Part shown: positions 31,401 through 41,788 of the stretch, one piece after another
Layout: each line of letters starts with the position of its first letter
How positions within the stretch are numbered: position 1 is the stretch's first letter
NCBI GenBank assembly: GCA_022451965.1
Contig: JAKUNJ010000005.1
Coordinates: 85,465 to 149,464, forward strand
DNA length: 64,000 nt
DNA from: Dehalococcoidia bacterium
Lineage (GTDB): Bacteria; Chloroflexota; Dehalococcoidia; Lucifugimonadales; Lucifugimonadaceae
Direction of reading: 5' to 3'
Position numbers and translations under genes: made by a program
Notes under the pieces: generated by a model
What the model saw: only the letters and a program-made list of their open reading frames with translations
Database searches by the model: none
What the model was told of the DNA's origin: nothing

Positions 31401-33916
31401 TAACTTCAGAAATATGGTCTAAAGATTCAATGGATGAAAATCTAAGAGAAGTTTACGACATAGGTAGGCATTATGTGGATCAAGTTTATAATAGTCATTA
31501 CTACACATTAGATCACCTAATGCTTGCTCTACTTGATAATAAAAGAGCTGTGGAGATCTTAATGACTGCAATAAATGCACCTGAGGATAGAAAAAAGAAG
31601 TTTTTAGTTTCTTATAAATCTAGAATTGGTCAAAAAATAAAATCTATGGGTAACTATGATCAATTAGATTTTATTCCAAATATAATGAATCCTATTTATG
31701 AATTTTCAATTAAGCAAGCAGAGTTTAACCACATGCAAGAAATATCCGTAGATTTAGTGCTAATGGGTATAGTTCAGGTAGTCAAGAATTATCCATATGA
31801 ACTTCCATTTGAAACACAAAATCTTATTCTAGGATCTCGCTTGACTGTTGGTAATTTAGCTGCAGCAATTAATGTTGTAAATTCACAAAGACCTGATAGT
31901 ACACATTATAATGATCAAAAAGAATCTGTTAATTTTGACGATGTAAAAAATAGTTCAGAAGAAGATAAGCCTAAATATGAAAATCTAGATAAATATTCTA
32001 TAGATCTTACTGCTTTAGCACGTGAAAATCTTATAGATCCAATAATAGGGAGAGAAAAAGAAATAAAAAGAGTGCAGCAGATTCTTTCAAGAAGAACTAA
32101 GAATAATCCAGTTGTAATTGGTGATGCAGGTGTAGGTAAAACCGCTATAGCAGAAGGTTTAGCACTAAATATTGTAGGAGGTAATGTGCCAAATTCTATG
32201 AAAGGAAAAAGGCTACTTTCATTACAATTGGGTCAATTATTAGCTGGAACTGGCGTAAGAGGGGAGTTTGAAGAAAGACTTCAATCTATCTTAAAAGAGA
32301 TGGAAGAGGCCAAAGGTGAAATCATTCTCTTTATTGATGAGATTCATACTGTTGTTGGAGCTGGTTCTGGTGGTGGTGCTCTTGATGCATCTAATATGAT
32401 GAAACCTGCACTAGCAAGAGGTAAACTCCAAACAATTGGTGCGACAACACCTGATGAATATAGAAAGTATATTGAATCAGATCAGGCGCTTGAGAGAAGA
32501 TTTTCTCCAGTTTCTATAAATGAGCCTAATATTTCTGATTCAATTAGTATGCTTGAAGGTCTAAGATCTAAATATGAAAATCATCATGGACTAAAAATTT
32601 CTGATGAAGCCATAAAATCAGCTGTTATACTTTCTGATAGATACGTTAAGAATAGATTTTTGCCTGATAAGGCAATTGATCTTATGGATGAAGCATTATC
32701 CAGAGCAAATATTGATAATCCAGATATACCATCACAAATTATTGATTATGATAAACAAATTGAATCTTTCCAAGAAGAAGAGGATTTCCTGTTTTCAAAA
32801 AATGATGATTCGTCAGCAGATGAGATAAGAAAGAAACGAATTTTACTACTAGAAAAGAGGAAAAAAGAATTTGAAAAGTGGAAATTTAATAATCGTCTTA
32901 TAGAGATTGTCAAAGCGGAACATGTTGCAAAGATCGTAGCTGATAAAACTGGTATTCCTGTCGATAACTTAGTTGAAAAAGAGGCTAATAAATTATTAAA
33001 ACTAGAAGAAAGGCTTCATGAAAGAGTTATAGGGCAAACTAATGCAGTTGAAAGTATATCAAATGCAATAAGAAGGAGCAGGGCAGGATTACAAGATCCC
33101 ACTAAACCTATTGGTTCTTTCATTTTTTTAGGACCGACAGGCGTAGGAAAAACAGAATTAGCCAAATCACTAGCAGAGTTTTTATTTGATGATGAAAATA
33201 GTATGATTCGAGTTGATATGTCAGAATACAAAGAGAGTTATTCAATGGCAAGATTGATAGGGGCTCCTCCAGGATATGTAGGATATGATGATGCTGGACA
33301 GTTAACTGAATCTGTCAGAAGAAATCCTTACAGTGTTATACTTTTCGATGAGGTAGAAAAAGCACATCAAGATATATTTAATGTGCTCCTTCAAGTACTT
33401 GATGATGGAAGACTCACAGATGGTCAAGGAAGAACAGTAGATTTTACAAATACAGTGATTATAATGACATCAAATATAGGTACAAATGTTGTAGGTAAAG
33501 AAGCTTTGGGCTTTAATAAAAAATCTGAAAAATCTGAAGAAGAAATATCTGATGCAGTAAATGAAGCCCTAAAATCATACTTCAGACCAGAATTCTTGAA
33601 TAGAATTGATGAAATTATTATTTTTGACTCCCTATCTAAAGCTGATTTATATAAGATCGTTGATAAAGTATTTTCTGAATTATCAATTAAATTATCAAAA
33701 TTAGGTATAAGAATAACAGCTGGTAGAAAAGTTAAAGATTGGGTCGCCGAAAAAGGATTTGATAAATTTTATGGTGCAAGGCCTTTGAAAAGACTACTTC
33801 AAAAACAAATAGAAAATAAAATTTCTAAAATGATAATAGCAAAAGAAGTAAAGAATGGAGACACAATTTCTCTCAGACTTAAGGAAGATCAGATAATAAT
33901 ATCTAAGAAATTATAA
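31397..33916 (+). CDS. clpC: ATP-dependent Clp protease ATP-binding subunit, ClpC type
   Basis: This 839-residue AAA+ unfoldase has an N-terminal Clp-N domain (to about residue 150), a first ATPase with Walker A GDAGVGKT at about 242, a short middle region (about 445-510), and a second ATPase with GPTGVGKTE at about 579. The short middle domain and the EALGFNKK loop before YFRPEFLNRIDE favour ClpC (a ClpP partner) over ClpB, which has a long coiled middle domain. The ATG overlaps the hspR stop. A stress-response role under HspR control is inferred. Confidence 0.9.
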   Translation: MITSEIWSKDSMDENLREVYDIGRHYVDQVYNSHYYTLDHLMLALLDNKRAVEILMTAINAPEDRKKKFLVSYKSRIGQKIKSMGNYDQLDFIPNIMNPIYEFSIKQAEFNHMQEISVDLVLMGIVQVVKNYPYELPFETQNLILGSRLTVGNLAAAINVVNSQRPDSTHYNDQKESVNFDDVKNSSEEDKPKYENLDKYSIDLTALARENLIDPIIGREKEIKRVQQILSRRTKNNPVVIGDAGVGKTAIAEGLALNIVGGNVPNSMKGKRLLSLQLGQLLAGTGVRGEFEERLQSILKEMEEAKGEIILFIDEIHTVVGAGSGGGALDASNMMKPALARGKLQTIGATTPDEYRKYIESDQALERRFSPVSINEPNISDSISMLEGLRSKYENHHGLKISDEAIKSAVILSDRYVKNRFLPDKAIDLMDEALSRANIDNPDIPSQIIDYDKQIESFQEEEDFLFSKNDDSSADEIRKKRILLLEKRKKEFEKWKFNNRLIEIVKAEHVAKIVADKTGIPVDNLVEKEANKLLKLEERLHERVIGQTNAVESISNAIRRSRAGLQDPTKPIGSFIFLGPTGVGKTELAKSLAEFLFDDENSMIRVDMSEYKESYSMARLIGAPPGYVGYDDAGQLTESVRRNPYSVILFDEVEKAHQDIFNVLLQVLDDGRLTDGQGRTVDFTNTVIIMTSNIGTNVVGKEALGFNKKSEKSEEEISDAVNEALKSYFRPEFLNRIDEIIIFDSLSKADLYKIVDKVFSELSIKLSKLGIRITAGRKVKDWVAEKGFDKFYGARPLKRLLQKQIENKISKMIIAKEVKNGDTISLRLKEDQIIISKKL

Positions 33917-33922
33917 AAATAT

Positions 33923-35074
33923 ATGAAACCTTCAAAAAAAATATTAGCGATAATTCTTGCTGCTGGTCAGTCTAAGAGATTTAAGAGTAACAAACTTTTT
34001 TTTGAAATAGATGGTAAACCTGTACTTCAAAGAACTATTGAAAATATTAATGGTGTAGATGAAATTATGTCAATTTTGATTGTTGGTAATAAACAAAATA
34101 AATCCGATATTAAAAGTTTATTAGATCAAATAAAATCAAAAAAGCAGGTGTACTCTATTTCAGGTGGAAATTCTAGAGCAGATTCTCTAGTATGTGCTAT
34201 TAATTTTATTAATGAAAATAAACTTAAATTTGACTTTTTAGTTATTCATGATGGAGCTAGGCCTTTTGCTAAAAAAGAAATTTTTAATGAAGGACTGAGA
34301 TATATAAATGATTATGATTCGGTAATATTTGGACTAACACCAACAGATACTATAAAAAAAATTACCGATGATAATTTTGTTGAAAAAACTCTTATTAGAG
34401 ACAAATTAATAAATGTTCAAACTCCTCAATTTTTCAAGGATAAAGTTCTTATAGAAAGCATTAAATTCAATCAAGACTTGAATTTGGTTACAGATGATTC
34501 TTCTTTTTTAGATGATACAAAATACAAGGTAAAAGTATTACCTGGGGATATAAATAATATAAAAATTACAACTCAAAATGATGTAATGAACTCTACTTTT
34601 TATGGTATTGGATATGATTTGCATAAACTTATCCCTTTTGAAAAATTGAGACTTGGAGGTATAGACATAGATTTTCCTTTCAAGCTAGAAGGTCATTCTG
34701 ATGGAGATGTATTAATTCATTCCATAATTGATTCTTTACTAGGTGCATGCAATCTAGGAGATATAGGAAAGTTCTATCCTTCAACTAAAAAAGAACTTAA
34801 GAACATAGACTCTACTCAAATGCTAGCTGAGATTTCAGATTTTGTTTATAAGAAAGGTTTTGAGCTTATATATTTGGATGTAACAGTTATTGCTCAGAAG
34901 CCTAGAATATCAAATTACACAGAGAAAATGAAAATAAGCCTTTCTAATATTCTTAATATTAGTGTAAATAATATAAATATTAAAAGTACTAGTACAGATA
35001 ATATGGGTATAATTGGATCTGAAAAAGCAATTGCAAGTCAAACAATAGCAACTATCAAGAAAAATTATAAATAA
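33923..35074 (+). CDS. ispDF: Bifunctional IspD/IspF enzyme of the MEP isoprenoid pathway
   Basis: The 383-residue fusion has an IspD cytidylyltransferase domain (residues 1 to about 220; IILAAGQSKRFKSNK nucleotide loop, VIHDGARPF) and an IspF cyclodiphosphate synthase domain (from about 227; YGIGYDLHKLIPFEKLRLGG, EGHSDGDVLIHSIIDSLLGA, STDNMGIIGSEKAIASQ). The metal-binding Asp-x-His of IspF reads GYDLHKL. Together they perform the third and fifth steps of the non-mevalonate route and would feed the polyprenyl synthase upstream. It starts 7 bases after clpC. Confidence 0.93.
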   Translation: MKPSKKILAIILAAGQSKRFKSNKLFFEIDGKPVLQRTIENINGVDEIMSILIVGNKQNKSDIKSLLDQIKSKKQVYSISGGNSRADSLVCAINFINENKLKFDFLVIHDGARPFAKKEIFNEGLRYINDYDSVIFGLTPTDTIKKITDDNFVEKTLIRDKLINVQTPQFFKDKVLIESIKFNQDLNLVTDDSSFLDDTKYKVKVLPGDINNIKITTQNDVMNSTFYGIGYDLHKLIPFEKLRLGGIDIDFPFKLEGHSDGDVLIHSIIDSLLGACNLGDIGKFYPSTKKELKNIDSTQMLAEISDFVYKKGFELIYLDVTVIAQKPRISNYTEKMKISLSNILNISVNNINIKSTSTDNMGIIGSEKAIASQTIATIKKNYK

Positions 35075-35077
35075 TTT

Positions 35078-36412
35078 ATGTTTTTGTATAATTCACTTAC
35101 TAGAAAAAAAGAAAAACTAATAAAAAAAAATGTAAAAATGTATGTTTGTGGAGTTACTGTATATGACAGACCTCATCTAGGCCATGCCTTATCTACTGTT
35201 ACATTTGATGTTCTACACAGATACCTAGAATATAAAGGATATAAGGTAACTAGGGTTCAAAATTTTACAGATGTTGATGACAAAATAATTAATAAATCTA
35301 AAGAATTAAGTATAACTGCCCAAGAAGTTGCTGATAGATATATTGAAACTTTTTTTGAAGATATGGATGCATTAGGAGTCAGAAGAGCTGATGTTCATCC
35401 ACGAGCAACAGAAGATATGAATGAAATAATTGAACTTATATCTTCCTTAATAGATAAAAAAGCAGCATATAGTTCTAATGGTAGTGTTTATTTTGATGTT
35501 TCTTTTGCATCCGACTATGGTAAATTATCCGGACGTAATATTGAAGAAGAGATTGACGGAACAAGAATTGAAAATGATCCTGATAAAAAAAATGTAGAAG
35601 ATTTTGCTCTCTGGAAAAAGGCTCCAGCTAGTGAGCCTCATTGGAAAAGTCCTTGGGGAATCGGTAGGCCAGGTTGGCATATTGAATGTTCAGCAATGGC
35701 AAAAAAACACTTAGGAGATACTATAGATATTCATGGGGGAGGTTTAGATTTGGTTTTTCCTCATCATGAAAATGAAATTGTTCAGAGTGAGTCTGCATCA
35801 GGGCTAAAACCTTTTTCAAAAATATGGGTTCATAATGGATTACTAAAGAGATCAGGTGATGAAAAAATGAGTAAATCTCTTGGAAACTCATTTGATGTTA
35901 GGGATGCTCTAGGCCAATATTCTGGTAATTCTATAAGACTTTGGATTTTACAAAGTCATTACAGGCAACCCAGTACTCTAGATGATGATTCATTATTAAT
36001 TGCCCAAAAATCATATCAAAGAATAGAAAGAGCATTATTATTAGATGGATCAAAAGGTTTTAATTCTAAAAATTTTTTGAATGAATTTGAATCCTCAATG
36101 GATGATGATTTGGGAACACCTTCTGCAATAGCAACAATTTTTAATTTGGTTCATGAAATTAACGTTTGTAATTCAAAAAAACAAGGTATTTATGAGGGAG
36201 TAATTTTGCTAAAAAAAATGTTAGATATTTTAGGATTTGATACCAAAACAAATCATATTGAAGATGAAGAAATAAATAAATTATTAGAAAAAAGAAACAA
36301 ATACAGAGACGAAAAAAATTATCAAGAAGCAGACAAAATAAGAGATTATCTATTAGAAATGGATGTTGAAATTTTAGATTCTAGAGAAGGCTCATCTTAT
36401 AGAAAAATCTAA
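35078..36412 (+). CDS. cysS: Cysteinyl-tRNA synthetase
   Basis: This 444-residue class I synthetase has the HIGH-type motif as HLGH (residues 33-36) in VCGVTVYDRPHLGHA, the zinc site with GWHIECSAMA and HGGGLDLVFPHHENE, and the KMSKS loop as KMSKSLGN near residue 262. The anticodon-binding domain follows and ends in RREGSSYRKI-like residues (LDSREGSSYRKI). The start ATG is 3 bases after the ispDF stop. The stop interlocks with secG on the other strand. Confidence 0.97.
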   Translation: MFLYNSLTRKKEKLIKKNVKMYVCGVTVYDRPHLGHALSTVTFDVLHRYLEYKGYKVTRVQNFTDVDDKIINKSKELSITAQEVADRYIETFFEDMDALGVRRADVHPRATEDMNEIIELISSLIDKKAAYSSNGSVYFDVSFASDYGKLSGRNIEEEIDGTRIENDPDKKNVEDFALWKKAPASEPHWKSPWGIGRPGWHIECSAMAKKHLGDTIDIHGGGLDLVFPHHENEIVQSESASGLKPFSKIWVHNGLLKRSGDEKMSKSLGNSFDVRDALGQYSGNSIRLWILQSHYRQPSTLDDDSLLIAQKSYQRIERALLLDGSKGFNSKNFLNEFESSMDDDLGTPSAIATIFNLVHEINVCNSKKQGIYEGVILLKKMLDILGFDTKTNHIEDEEINKLLEKRNKYRDEKNYQEADKIRDYLLEMDVEILDSREGSSYRKI

Positions 36413-36621
36413 AATCTAACATTCAAAACTGCAATTCCTACAAATACTATTATAAGAAGGATTGTAAGCCGAAATAATATTTGCTCAATTCCTCTCCTTG
36501 ATCTGAATGAGCCGTCGGATTGACCGAACAAACCTGCTGAACTCCCTCTCGTTTGAAGTAAAATCACAATTACAATAATAACTGCAAAAACCATCATTAG
36601 TATTGAAAATATTAGGTCCAA
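36409..36621 (-). CDS. secG: Preprotein translocase subunit SecG
   Basis: This 70-residue protein has two membrane helices (residues about 3-22 and 48-67) joined by a loop with RGSSAGLFGQSDGSFRSRRG, matching the SecG pattern (LLQxxKGxGLGxxFGG...). SecG assists SecYE in protein export. The start is TTG with an AAGGAT site. It lies 9 bases after gatB, so both are probably one transcript. Confidence 0.9.
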   Translation of the reverse strand: MDLIFSILMMVFAVIIVIVILLQTRGSSAGLFGQSDGSFRSRRGIEQILFRLTILLIIVFVGIAVLNVRF

Positions 36622-36630
36622 ATTACATCC

Positions 36631-38094
36631 TTATTGTTTTTTTTGTTCTAAATTTTTTGATATCAATTCCATTGAAATTTTAGGATCAGCTTGTCCCTTT
36701 GTTTCTTTCATTACTTGTCCTAGAATAAACTTTTTAGACTGTTCTTTACCTGCTAAAAAGTCTTCTACAGCTTTCGGATTATTTTCAATTATATTATTAA
36801 TTTTATCTTCTAGCTCATTTGAGTTAGATATTATTCCTAAATTTTGGTTAGAAATAATATCTTCAGCTTTTTTTCCAGTATTCCACATTTCTTCAAATAC
36901 TGACTTAAGGATTTTATTATTTATAGTATTTTTATTATAAATATCAATCAATTTTGATAAATCTTTGGGTTCGAATTTTATATTTTTAAATGTTATATCT
37001 GTATCTAGATTTAATAACCTATTAAATTCTCCATTCATAATATTTGCAATATATTTTATTGTTTCATTATTATAAAATTTCTTAGAAATGTTACTAATTG
37101 TTTCTTCAAAAAAATTAGAAAAATTTATTTCATCGCTAAGTAATTTTGCATCATAATCACTTAACTCAAATACTTTAATGTACTTTTCTTTCCTTTTTTC
37201 AGGAAGAACAGGTAATTTTTCTCTTATGTTATTAATCCAGTTATCCGTTAATCGTAGCGGGGGGATATCGGGCTCTGGGAAATATCTATAATCATTAGAT
37301 TCTTCTTTTGTTCTTTGAGATATTGTGATAGATTTTTCTTCAATCCAACCTCTTGTTTCTTGGATAATGGATTCTTTATTTTTTATACATTCTATTTGTC
37401 TATTTATTTCATAATTAATTGCTTCGGCAACTGCTGAAATTCTGTTCATATTCTTGATTTCTACTTTTGTTCCAAGAATTTCAGAGCCTTTTTCTCTAAT
37501 ACTTATATTTGCATCACACCTAAATGATCCCTCTTCCATATTTGCAGAACCTACCTCTATATATCTAATTATCTGCTGAAGTTTCTCAATGTATTCGATT
37601 ACTTCTTTGGAAGAACTTAAGTCAGGTTCAGTAACAATTTCCATCAATGGAGTTCCAGATCTATTGATATCTAATAAACTATAATTTTCATTTTTTGAGT
37701 TAATATGGGTCAATTTTGCAACATCTTCTTCCATGTGAACTCTATTAATTCTAATTTTCTTATGATTTGAAAGTAATAGACTACCTTCTGTACATATTGG
37801 TTGATCAAACTGAGAAATTTGATAACCTTTCATTAAATCTGGATAAAAATATTGTTTTCTATCAAATTTGGTAAATTTTGAGATATGGCAATCTAGTGCT
37901 AGTCCAATTTTTACTGCACTTTCAATTGCTTTTTTATTGACAACCGGCAAAGCACCAGGTAATCCCATAGAAGTAGGGTCTACTAAAGTATTCGGTTCAG
38001 AATTTTGATACTTAGCACTTGACATGCTAAACATCTTAGAATTTGTATTTAGTTGAACGTGAGTCTCTAAGCCAATAACTGCTTCGTATTCCAT
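36631..38094 (-). CDS. gatB: Aspartyl/glutamyl-tRNA(Asn/Gln) amidotransferase subunit B
   Basis: This 487-residue protein begins YEAVIGLETHVQLNTNSKMF and has DPTSMGLPGALPVVN, RKQYFYPDLMKGYQISQFD and NRSGTPLMEIVTEPD, all diagnostic of GatB. The C-terminal YqeY-like tail domain ends in KFILGQVMKETKGQADP. GatB joins GatA and GatC to convert misacylated Glu-tRNA(Gln). GatA and GatC are not in the window. No Shine-Dalgarno site is visible before the ATG. Confidence 0.96.
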   Translation of the reverse strand: MEYEAVIGLETHVQLNTNSKMFSMSSAKYQNSEPNTLVDPTSMGLPGALPVVNKKAIESAVKIGLALDCHISKFTKFDRKQYFYPDLMKGYQISQFDQPICTEGSLLLSNHKKIRINRVHMEEDVAKLTHINSKNENYSLLDINRSGTPLMEIVTEPDLSSSKEVIEYIEKLQQIIRYIEVGSANMEEGSFRCDANISIREKGSEILGTKVEIKNMNRISAVAEAINYEINRQIECIKNKESIIQETRGWIEEKSITISQRTKEESNDYRYFPEPDIPPLRLTDNWINNIREKLPVLPEKRKEKYIKVFELSDYDAKLLSDEINFSNFFEETISNISKKFYNNETIKYIANIMNGEFNRLLNLDTDITFKNIKFEPKDLSKLIDIYNKNTINNKILKSVFEEMWNTGKKAEDIISNQNLGIISNSNELEDKINNIIENNPKAVEDFLAGKEQSKKFILGQVMKETKGQADPKISMELISKNLEQKKQ

Positions 38095-38155
38095 AATAAA
38101 TTTTGAAAGATAATATTTAGTCTAAGAAATCATTTTATATTAGTTATTATAAGAT

Positions 38156-38161
38156 TATAAT
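38156..38161 (+). promoter_or_regulatory. TATAAT -10 candidate for the suf operon
   Basis: A perfect TATAAT lies 41 bases before the sufB ATG in the 108-bp gap divergent from gatB. An AGGAG site at 38190-38194 follows. No clear -35 or Fe-S regulator site was seen. Confidence 0.4.
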
Positions 38162-38202
38162 AGTAATAGGTAGATAAAAAAATATTTCAGGAGTAACTAT
38201 TT

Positions 38203-39666
38203 ATGCCTACACCAGACAGTATATCAAGAGAAACAGATCTCTCAGGAATGGAATACAAATGGGGATTTACAACTGATGTTGATACAGAACTCGCACCCAA
38301 AGGTATTAATGAATCGATAGTTGAGCTTATATCAACAAAAAAAGGAGAGCCACAATGGATGCTTGATTGGAGAATGAGAGCATACAAACATTGGGAAAAA
38401 ATACATAAACAACAAAAAGAGCCAACTTGGGCTAAAGTAAATTATCCTCCAATAGATTATCAAGATATATACTATTATGCAGCTCCAAAATCTATGACTG
38501 AAACGCCCAAATCATTAGATGATGTAGATCCTGAAATGCTAGAAACTTTTGATAAATTAGGTATCCCTATTAATGAAAGAGAAAAACTTGCCGGTGTAGC
38601 AGTTGACGCAGTTTTTGATTCGGTTTCAGTTGCTAATACTTTAGATGATCAACTGAAAGATATGGGAATAATTTTTTGTTCTTTCAATGATGCAGTAAAG
38701 AACCATCCTGATTTGGTGAAAAAGTATATAGGATCTGTTGTACCATATTCTGATAATTTCTTTTCATCACTAAACTCAGCTGTATTTTCAGATGGATCAT
38801 TTGCATATATTCCCCCTGGAGTAAGGTGTCCCGTAGAATTAATGACTTACTTTAGAATTAATACTGAGGGATCTGGTCAGTTTGAAAGAACATTGATAAT
38901 TGCTGATGAAAATGCTTATGTCTCATATCTTGAAGGTTGTACTGCTCCTTTTAGAAAAACTTCACAACTACATGCTGCAGTTGTTGAATTAGTGGCTCTA
39001 GAAAATTCAGAAATTAAATATTCAACTGTTCAAAATTGGTTTCCCGGAACTAAAGAAGGAGAAGGAGGAGTATATAATTTTGTAACAAAAAGGGGTAAAG
39101 CTAGTAAAAATTCAAAAATATCTTGGACTCAAGTAGAGACTGGATCTGCCATAACCTGGAAATATCCGTCTGTAATATTACAAGGTGATAATTCAACGGG
39201 AGAATTTTATTCAGTTGCTTTAGCAAATAATCACCAGCAAGCAGATACAGGAACAAAGATGATTCATATTGGTAAAAATACTAAATCTACAGTAGTATCC
39301 AAAGGTATATCAGCAGGAAAAGGTCAAAATACTTATAGAGGGCAAATAAAAATAATGCCCTCAGCAGACGGAGCTATGAATCATACTCAATGTGATTCTC
39401 TCTTAATTGGTGATAAATGTGGAGCACATACTGTTCCATATATTGAAGTTAAGAATTCTTCTGCTAGATTAGAGCATGAAGCATCCACCTCAAAAGTATC
39501 AGAGGATCAATTGTTTTATTTGATGTCAAGAGGATTGTCTGAAGAAGAGGCTAATCATATGATTATCACAGGTTGGAGTAAAGATGTTATTAAGGAACTA
39601 CCTTTTGAATTTTCGCTTGAAGCTTCTCAATTGCTTAAAGTTAGTCTTGAAGGCGCAGTGGGATAA
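38203..39666 (+). CDS. sufB: Fe-S cluster assembly scaffold protein SufB
   Basis: This 487-residue SufBD-family protein has segments [64 protein letters not shown] and the C-terminal [20 protein letters not shown] then [13 protein letters not shown], typical of SufB. It forms the scaffold with SufC and SufD. AGGAG lies nine bases before the ATG. It heads the operon sufB-C-D-U; 50 bases separate it from sufC, including a small hairpin. Confidence 0.97.
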   Translation: MPTPDSISRETDLSGMEYKWGFTTDVDTELAPKGINESIVELISTKKGEPQWMLDWRMRAYKHWEKIHKQQKEPTWAKVNYPPIDYQDIYYYAAPKSMTETPKSLDDVDPEMLETFDKLGIPINEREKLAGVAVDAVFDSVSVANTLDDQLKDMGIIFCSFNDAVKNHPDLVKKYIGSVVPYSDNFFSSLNSAVFSDGSFAYIPPGVRCPVELMTYFRINTEGSGQFERTLIIADENAYVSYLEGCTAPFRKTSQLHAAVVELVALENSEIKYSTVQNWFPGTKEGEGGVYNFVTKRGKASKNSKISWTQVETGSAITWKYPSVILQGDNSTGEFYSVALANNHQQADTGTKMIHIGKNTKSTVVSKGISAGKGQNTYRGQIKIMPSADGAMNHTQCDSLLIGDKCGAHTVPYIEVKNSSARLEHEASTSKVSEDQLFYLMSRGLSEEEANHMIITGWSKDVIKELPFEFSLEASQLLKVSLEGAVG

Positions 39667-39716
39667 AAATTTGGCGAGCCAAAAACTAAAAATACTTTTG
39701 AATTGGAGATAATAAT

Positions 39717-40475
39717 TTGTTAAAAATCAGTAACTTAAAAGCAAAAGTCATCGATAATGATGAGATGATATTGAATGGTATAAATCTTGAGGTTAACGAA
39801 GGTGAGATTCATGCCATAATGGGGCCAAATGGTTCTGGGAAAAGTACATTAGCTAACGTATTAGCAGGAAGACCAGATTATGAAATAACTAATGGAGATA
39901 TACATTTCAATACACAATTAATCAATGATTTACCTCCTGACGAGAGATCTCATCTAGGAATGTTTCTAGCGTTCCAATATCCATCGGAAATTCCAGGAGT
40001 GAGGTCCTTCCAAATGCTGAAGTCATCTCTAGACGCAAAAAAAGATTATCATAATGAAAAAAAATTATCAGTAAGGGAATTCTCTAAACTCTACGATCAA
40101 AAAGTTAAAGACTTGGGTATTGATGTTGATCTAACTAAAAGATCCTTAAACTTTGGTTTCTCAGGTGGTGAAAAGAAAAAAAATGAGATTCTTCAATTAT
40201 CTGTTTTAGAACCTAGTCTGGCTATACTTGATGAAACTGACTCAGGATTAGATGTTGATGCTTTGAGAGAAGTTTCTGAGGGGGTTAATGCTCTTAAATC
40301 TTCTAACAGGTCTTTCATAATAGTTACTCACTATCAAAGAATATTAAATTATATAGAACCTGATTTTGTTCACATTTTAGTTGATGGCTCTATAGTCAAG
40401 TCAGGAGATAAGAATTTAGCTTTAGATATTGAAAATAATGGATATGAAAAAATTATATCAGGGATAGAAAAATAA
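39717..40475 (+). CDS. sufC: Fe-S cluster assembly ATPase SufC
   Basis: This 252-residue ABC-type ATPase has Walker A GPNGSGKST (residues about 36-44), a signature motif in NFGFSGGEKKKNEILQ, Walker B LAILDETDSGLD, and the H-loop in IIVTHYQR. It drives shape change of SufB-SufD during cluster building. The start is TTG after GGAG; the sufD ATG is 2 bases after its stop. Confidence 0.96.
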   Translation: MLKISNLKAKVIDNDEMILNGINLEVNEGEIHAIMGPNGSGKSTLANVLAGRPDYEITNGDIHFNTQLINDLPPDERSHLGMFLAFQYPSEIPGVRSFQMLKSSLDAKKDYHNEKKLSVREFSKLYDQKVKDLGIDVDLTKRSLNFGFSGGEKKKNEILQLSVLEPSLAILDETDSGLDVDALREVSEGVNALKSSNRSFIIVTHYQRILNYIEPDFVHILVDGSIVKSGDKNLALDIENNGYEKIISGIEK

Positions 40476-40477
40476 TA

Positions 40478-41785
40478 ATGACAACAAAAGATTTTATCAG
40501 AAGTGCAAATAATATATTTGAACAAAATGAAATATCAAATATGCAAATAAATGAGCTTAAAAAAGATGGCTGGAAGAATTTTAGTGATTTTGGTATGCCT
40601 CCCAACAAACATACAGAAGAATTGTGGAAATATACAAATTTTTCAAAACTTCAAAATCTTAACTTTTCTAAACCATCTAAATCAACTTTTGATTTATCAA
40701 ATAATCTTAACGATTTGATAAATTTATCTTCAAATAATATATACATTGTTAATGGTTTCTATGATTCAGAAAAATCTAATTTTTCAAAAAATATTATTAT
40801 TGAGAATGAGAAAAATATTAATAAATTAGATTATTTAGTTTCTCACATGGGTACAATAGCAAAGAATGAAGAAAACGAAATGCTTGCCTTAAATTCCTCT
40901 CTTATGAGTGATCCTATATTTATTTCATTAAAAAATAATTCAACTGAAATTAGTACAAATATTTTTATCATATCTACTGATGATAAAATTACCTTTTCTT
41001 CTACTCCAAGACTTTTTATTGAAGCATCAGAAAATTCAAATTATGTAATAAATGAAATTCATATAAATCTATCCTCTGAAAAAAATCAAACTTTAGAAAT
41101 TCCAGTTTTAGAGTATTTGCTTCAAAAGAATTCTGAAATTAATCACAAAAGAATTCAACTATCTTCTGAAAGTTCATATTTTTTTAATTTCGATAGAGTA
41201 CAGCAAAATGAAAACTCAAAATTTAATTCGGTTTCATTTTCAACTTCAGGTGAGTTATCAAGATTTGATATTCACACTGATTTAATTGGAGAAAATTCAG
41301 AGTGTTCATTCCATGGATTATATATAACTGATAAAAATCAGCATCAAGAAAATGAAATATCAACAACTCATTCAGTAGGTAGATGTTCAAGTGATCAAAT
41401 GTTCAAAGGTATTTTAGCAGGAAAATCAAGAGCTGTTTTCAGTGGTAAGGTTCTAGTTAAGCAAGATGCCCAAAAAACTAAAGCTTTTCAAAAAGACTTA
41501 AACTTTCTATTATCTGAGGAGGCAGAAGTGGATACTAAGCCAAGCTTAGAAATTTACGCAGATGATGTTGAATGTAGTCATGGAGCTACGGCAGGTAATA
41601 TGGATAAAAGTATGCTATTTTATCTAGAGAGTAGGGGTATCAATAAAGATGAAGCAATGTCCATGCTCATTAAGGGATTTGCTCAAGAAATCATTGATGA
41701 ATTTGATGATATAAATATTATTTCTATCTTGGAAAGCATATTAGAAAATAAAATTAATATTCTAGATATTCAAGGAGTTATGTAA
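40478..41785 (+). CDS. sufD: Fe-S cluster assembly protein SufD
   Basis: This 435-residue SufBD-family protein contains RVQQNENSKF in the beta-helix and, near its end, KQDAQKTKAFQKDLNFLLSE and DVECSHGATAGNMDKSMLFY then LESRGINKDEAMSMLIKGFA, the SufD C-terminal block. The conserved His in SHGAT is present. It partners with SufB and SufC. The N-terminal half is poorly conserved and very Asn/Ser-rich. Confidence 0.94.
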   Translation: MTTKDFIRSANNIFEQNEISNMQINELKKDGWKNFSDFGMPPNKHTEELWKYTNFSKLQNLNFSKPSKSTFDLSNNLNDLINLSSNNIYIVNGFYDSEKSNFSKNIIIENEKNINKLDYLVSHMGTIAKNEENEMLALNSSLMSDPIFISLKNNSTEISTNIFIISTDDKITFSSTPRLFIEASENSNYVINEIHINLSSEKNQTLEIPVLEYLLQKNSEINHKRIQLSSESSYFFNFDRVQQNENSKFNSVSFSTSGELSRFDIHTDLIGENSECSFHGLYITDKNQHQENEISTTHSVGRCSSDQMFKGILAGKSRAVFSGKVLVKQDAQKTKAFQKDLNFLLSEEAEVDTKPSLEIYADDVECSHGATAGNMDKSMLFYLESRGINKDEAMSMLIKGFAQEIIDEFDDINIISILESILENKINILDIQGVM

Positions 41786-41788
41786 AAA

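Noticed and set aside
39670-39683. Small hairpin TTTGG-CGAG-CCAAA between sufB and sufC
   Set aside because: Only five pairs with a four-base loop and no T-run; it may fine-tune sufC expression but is too weak to call a terminator.
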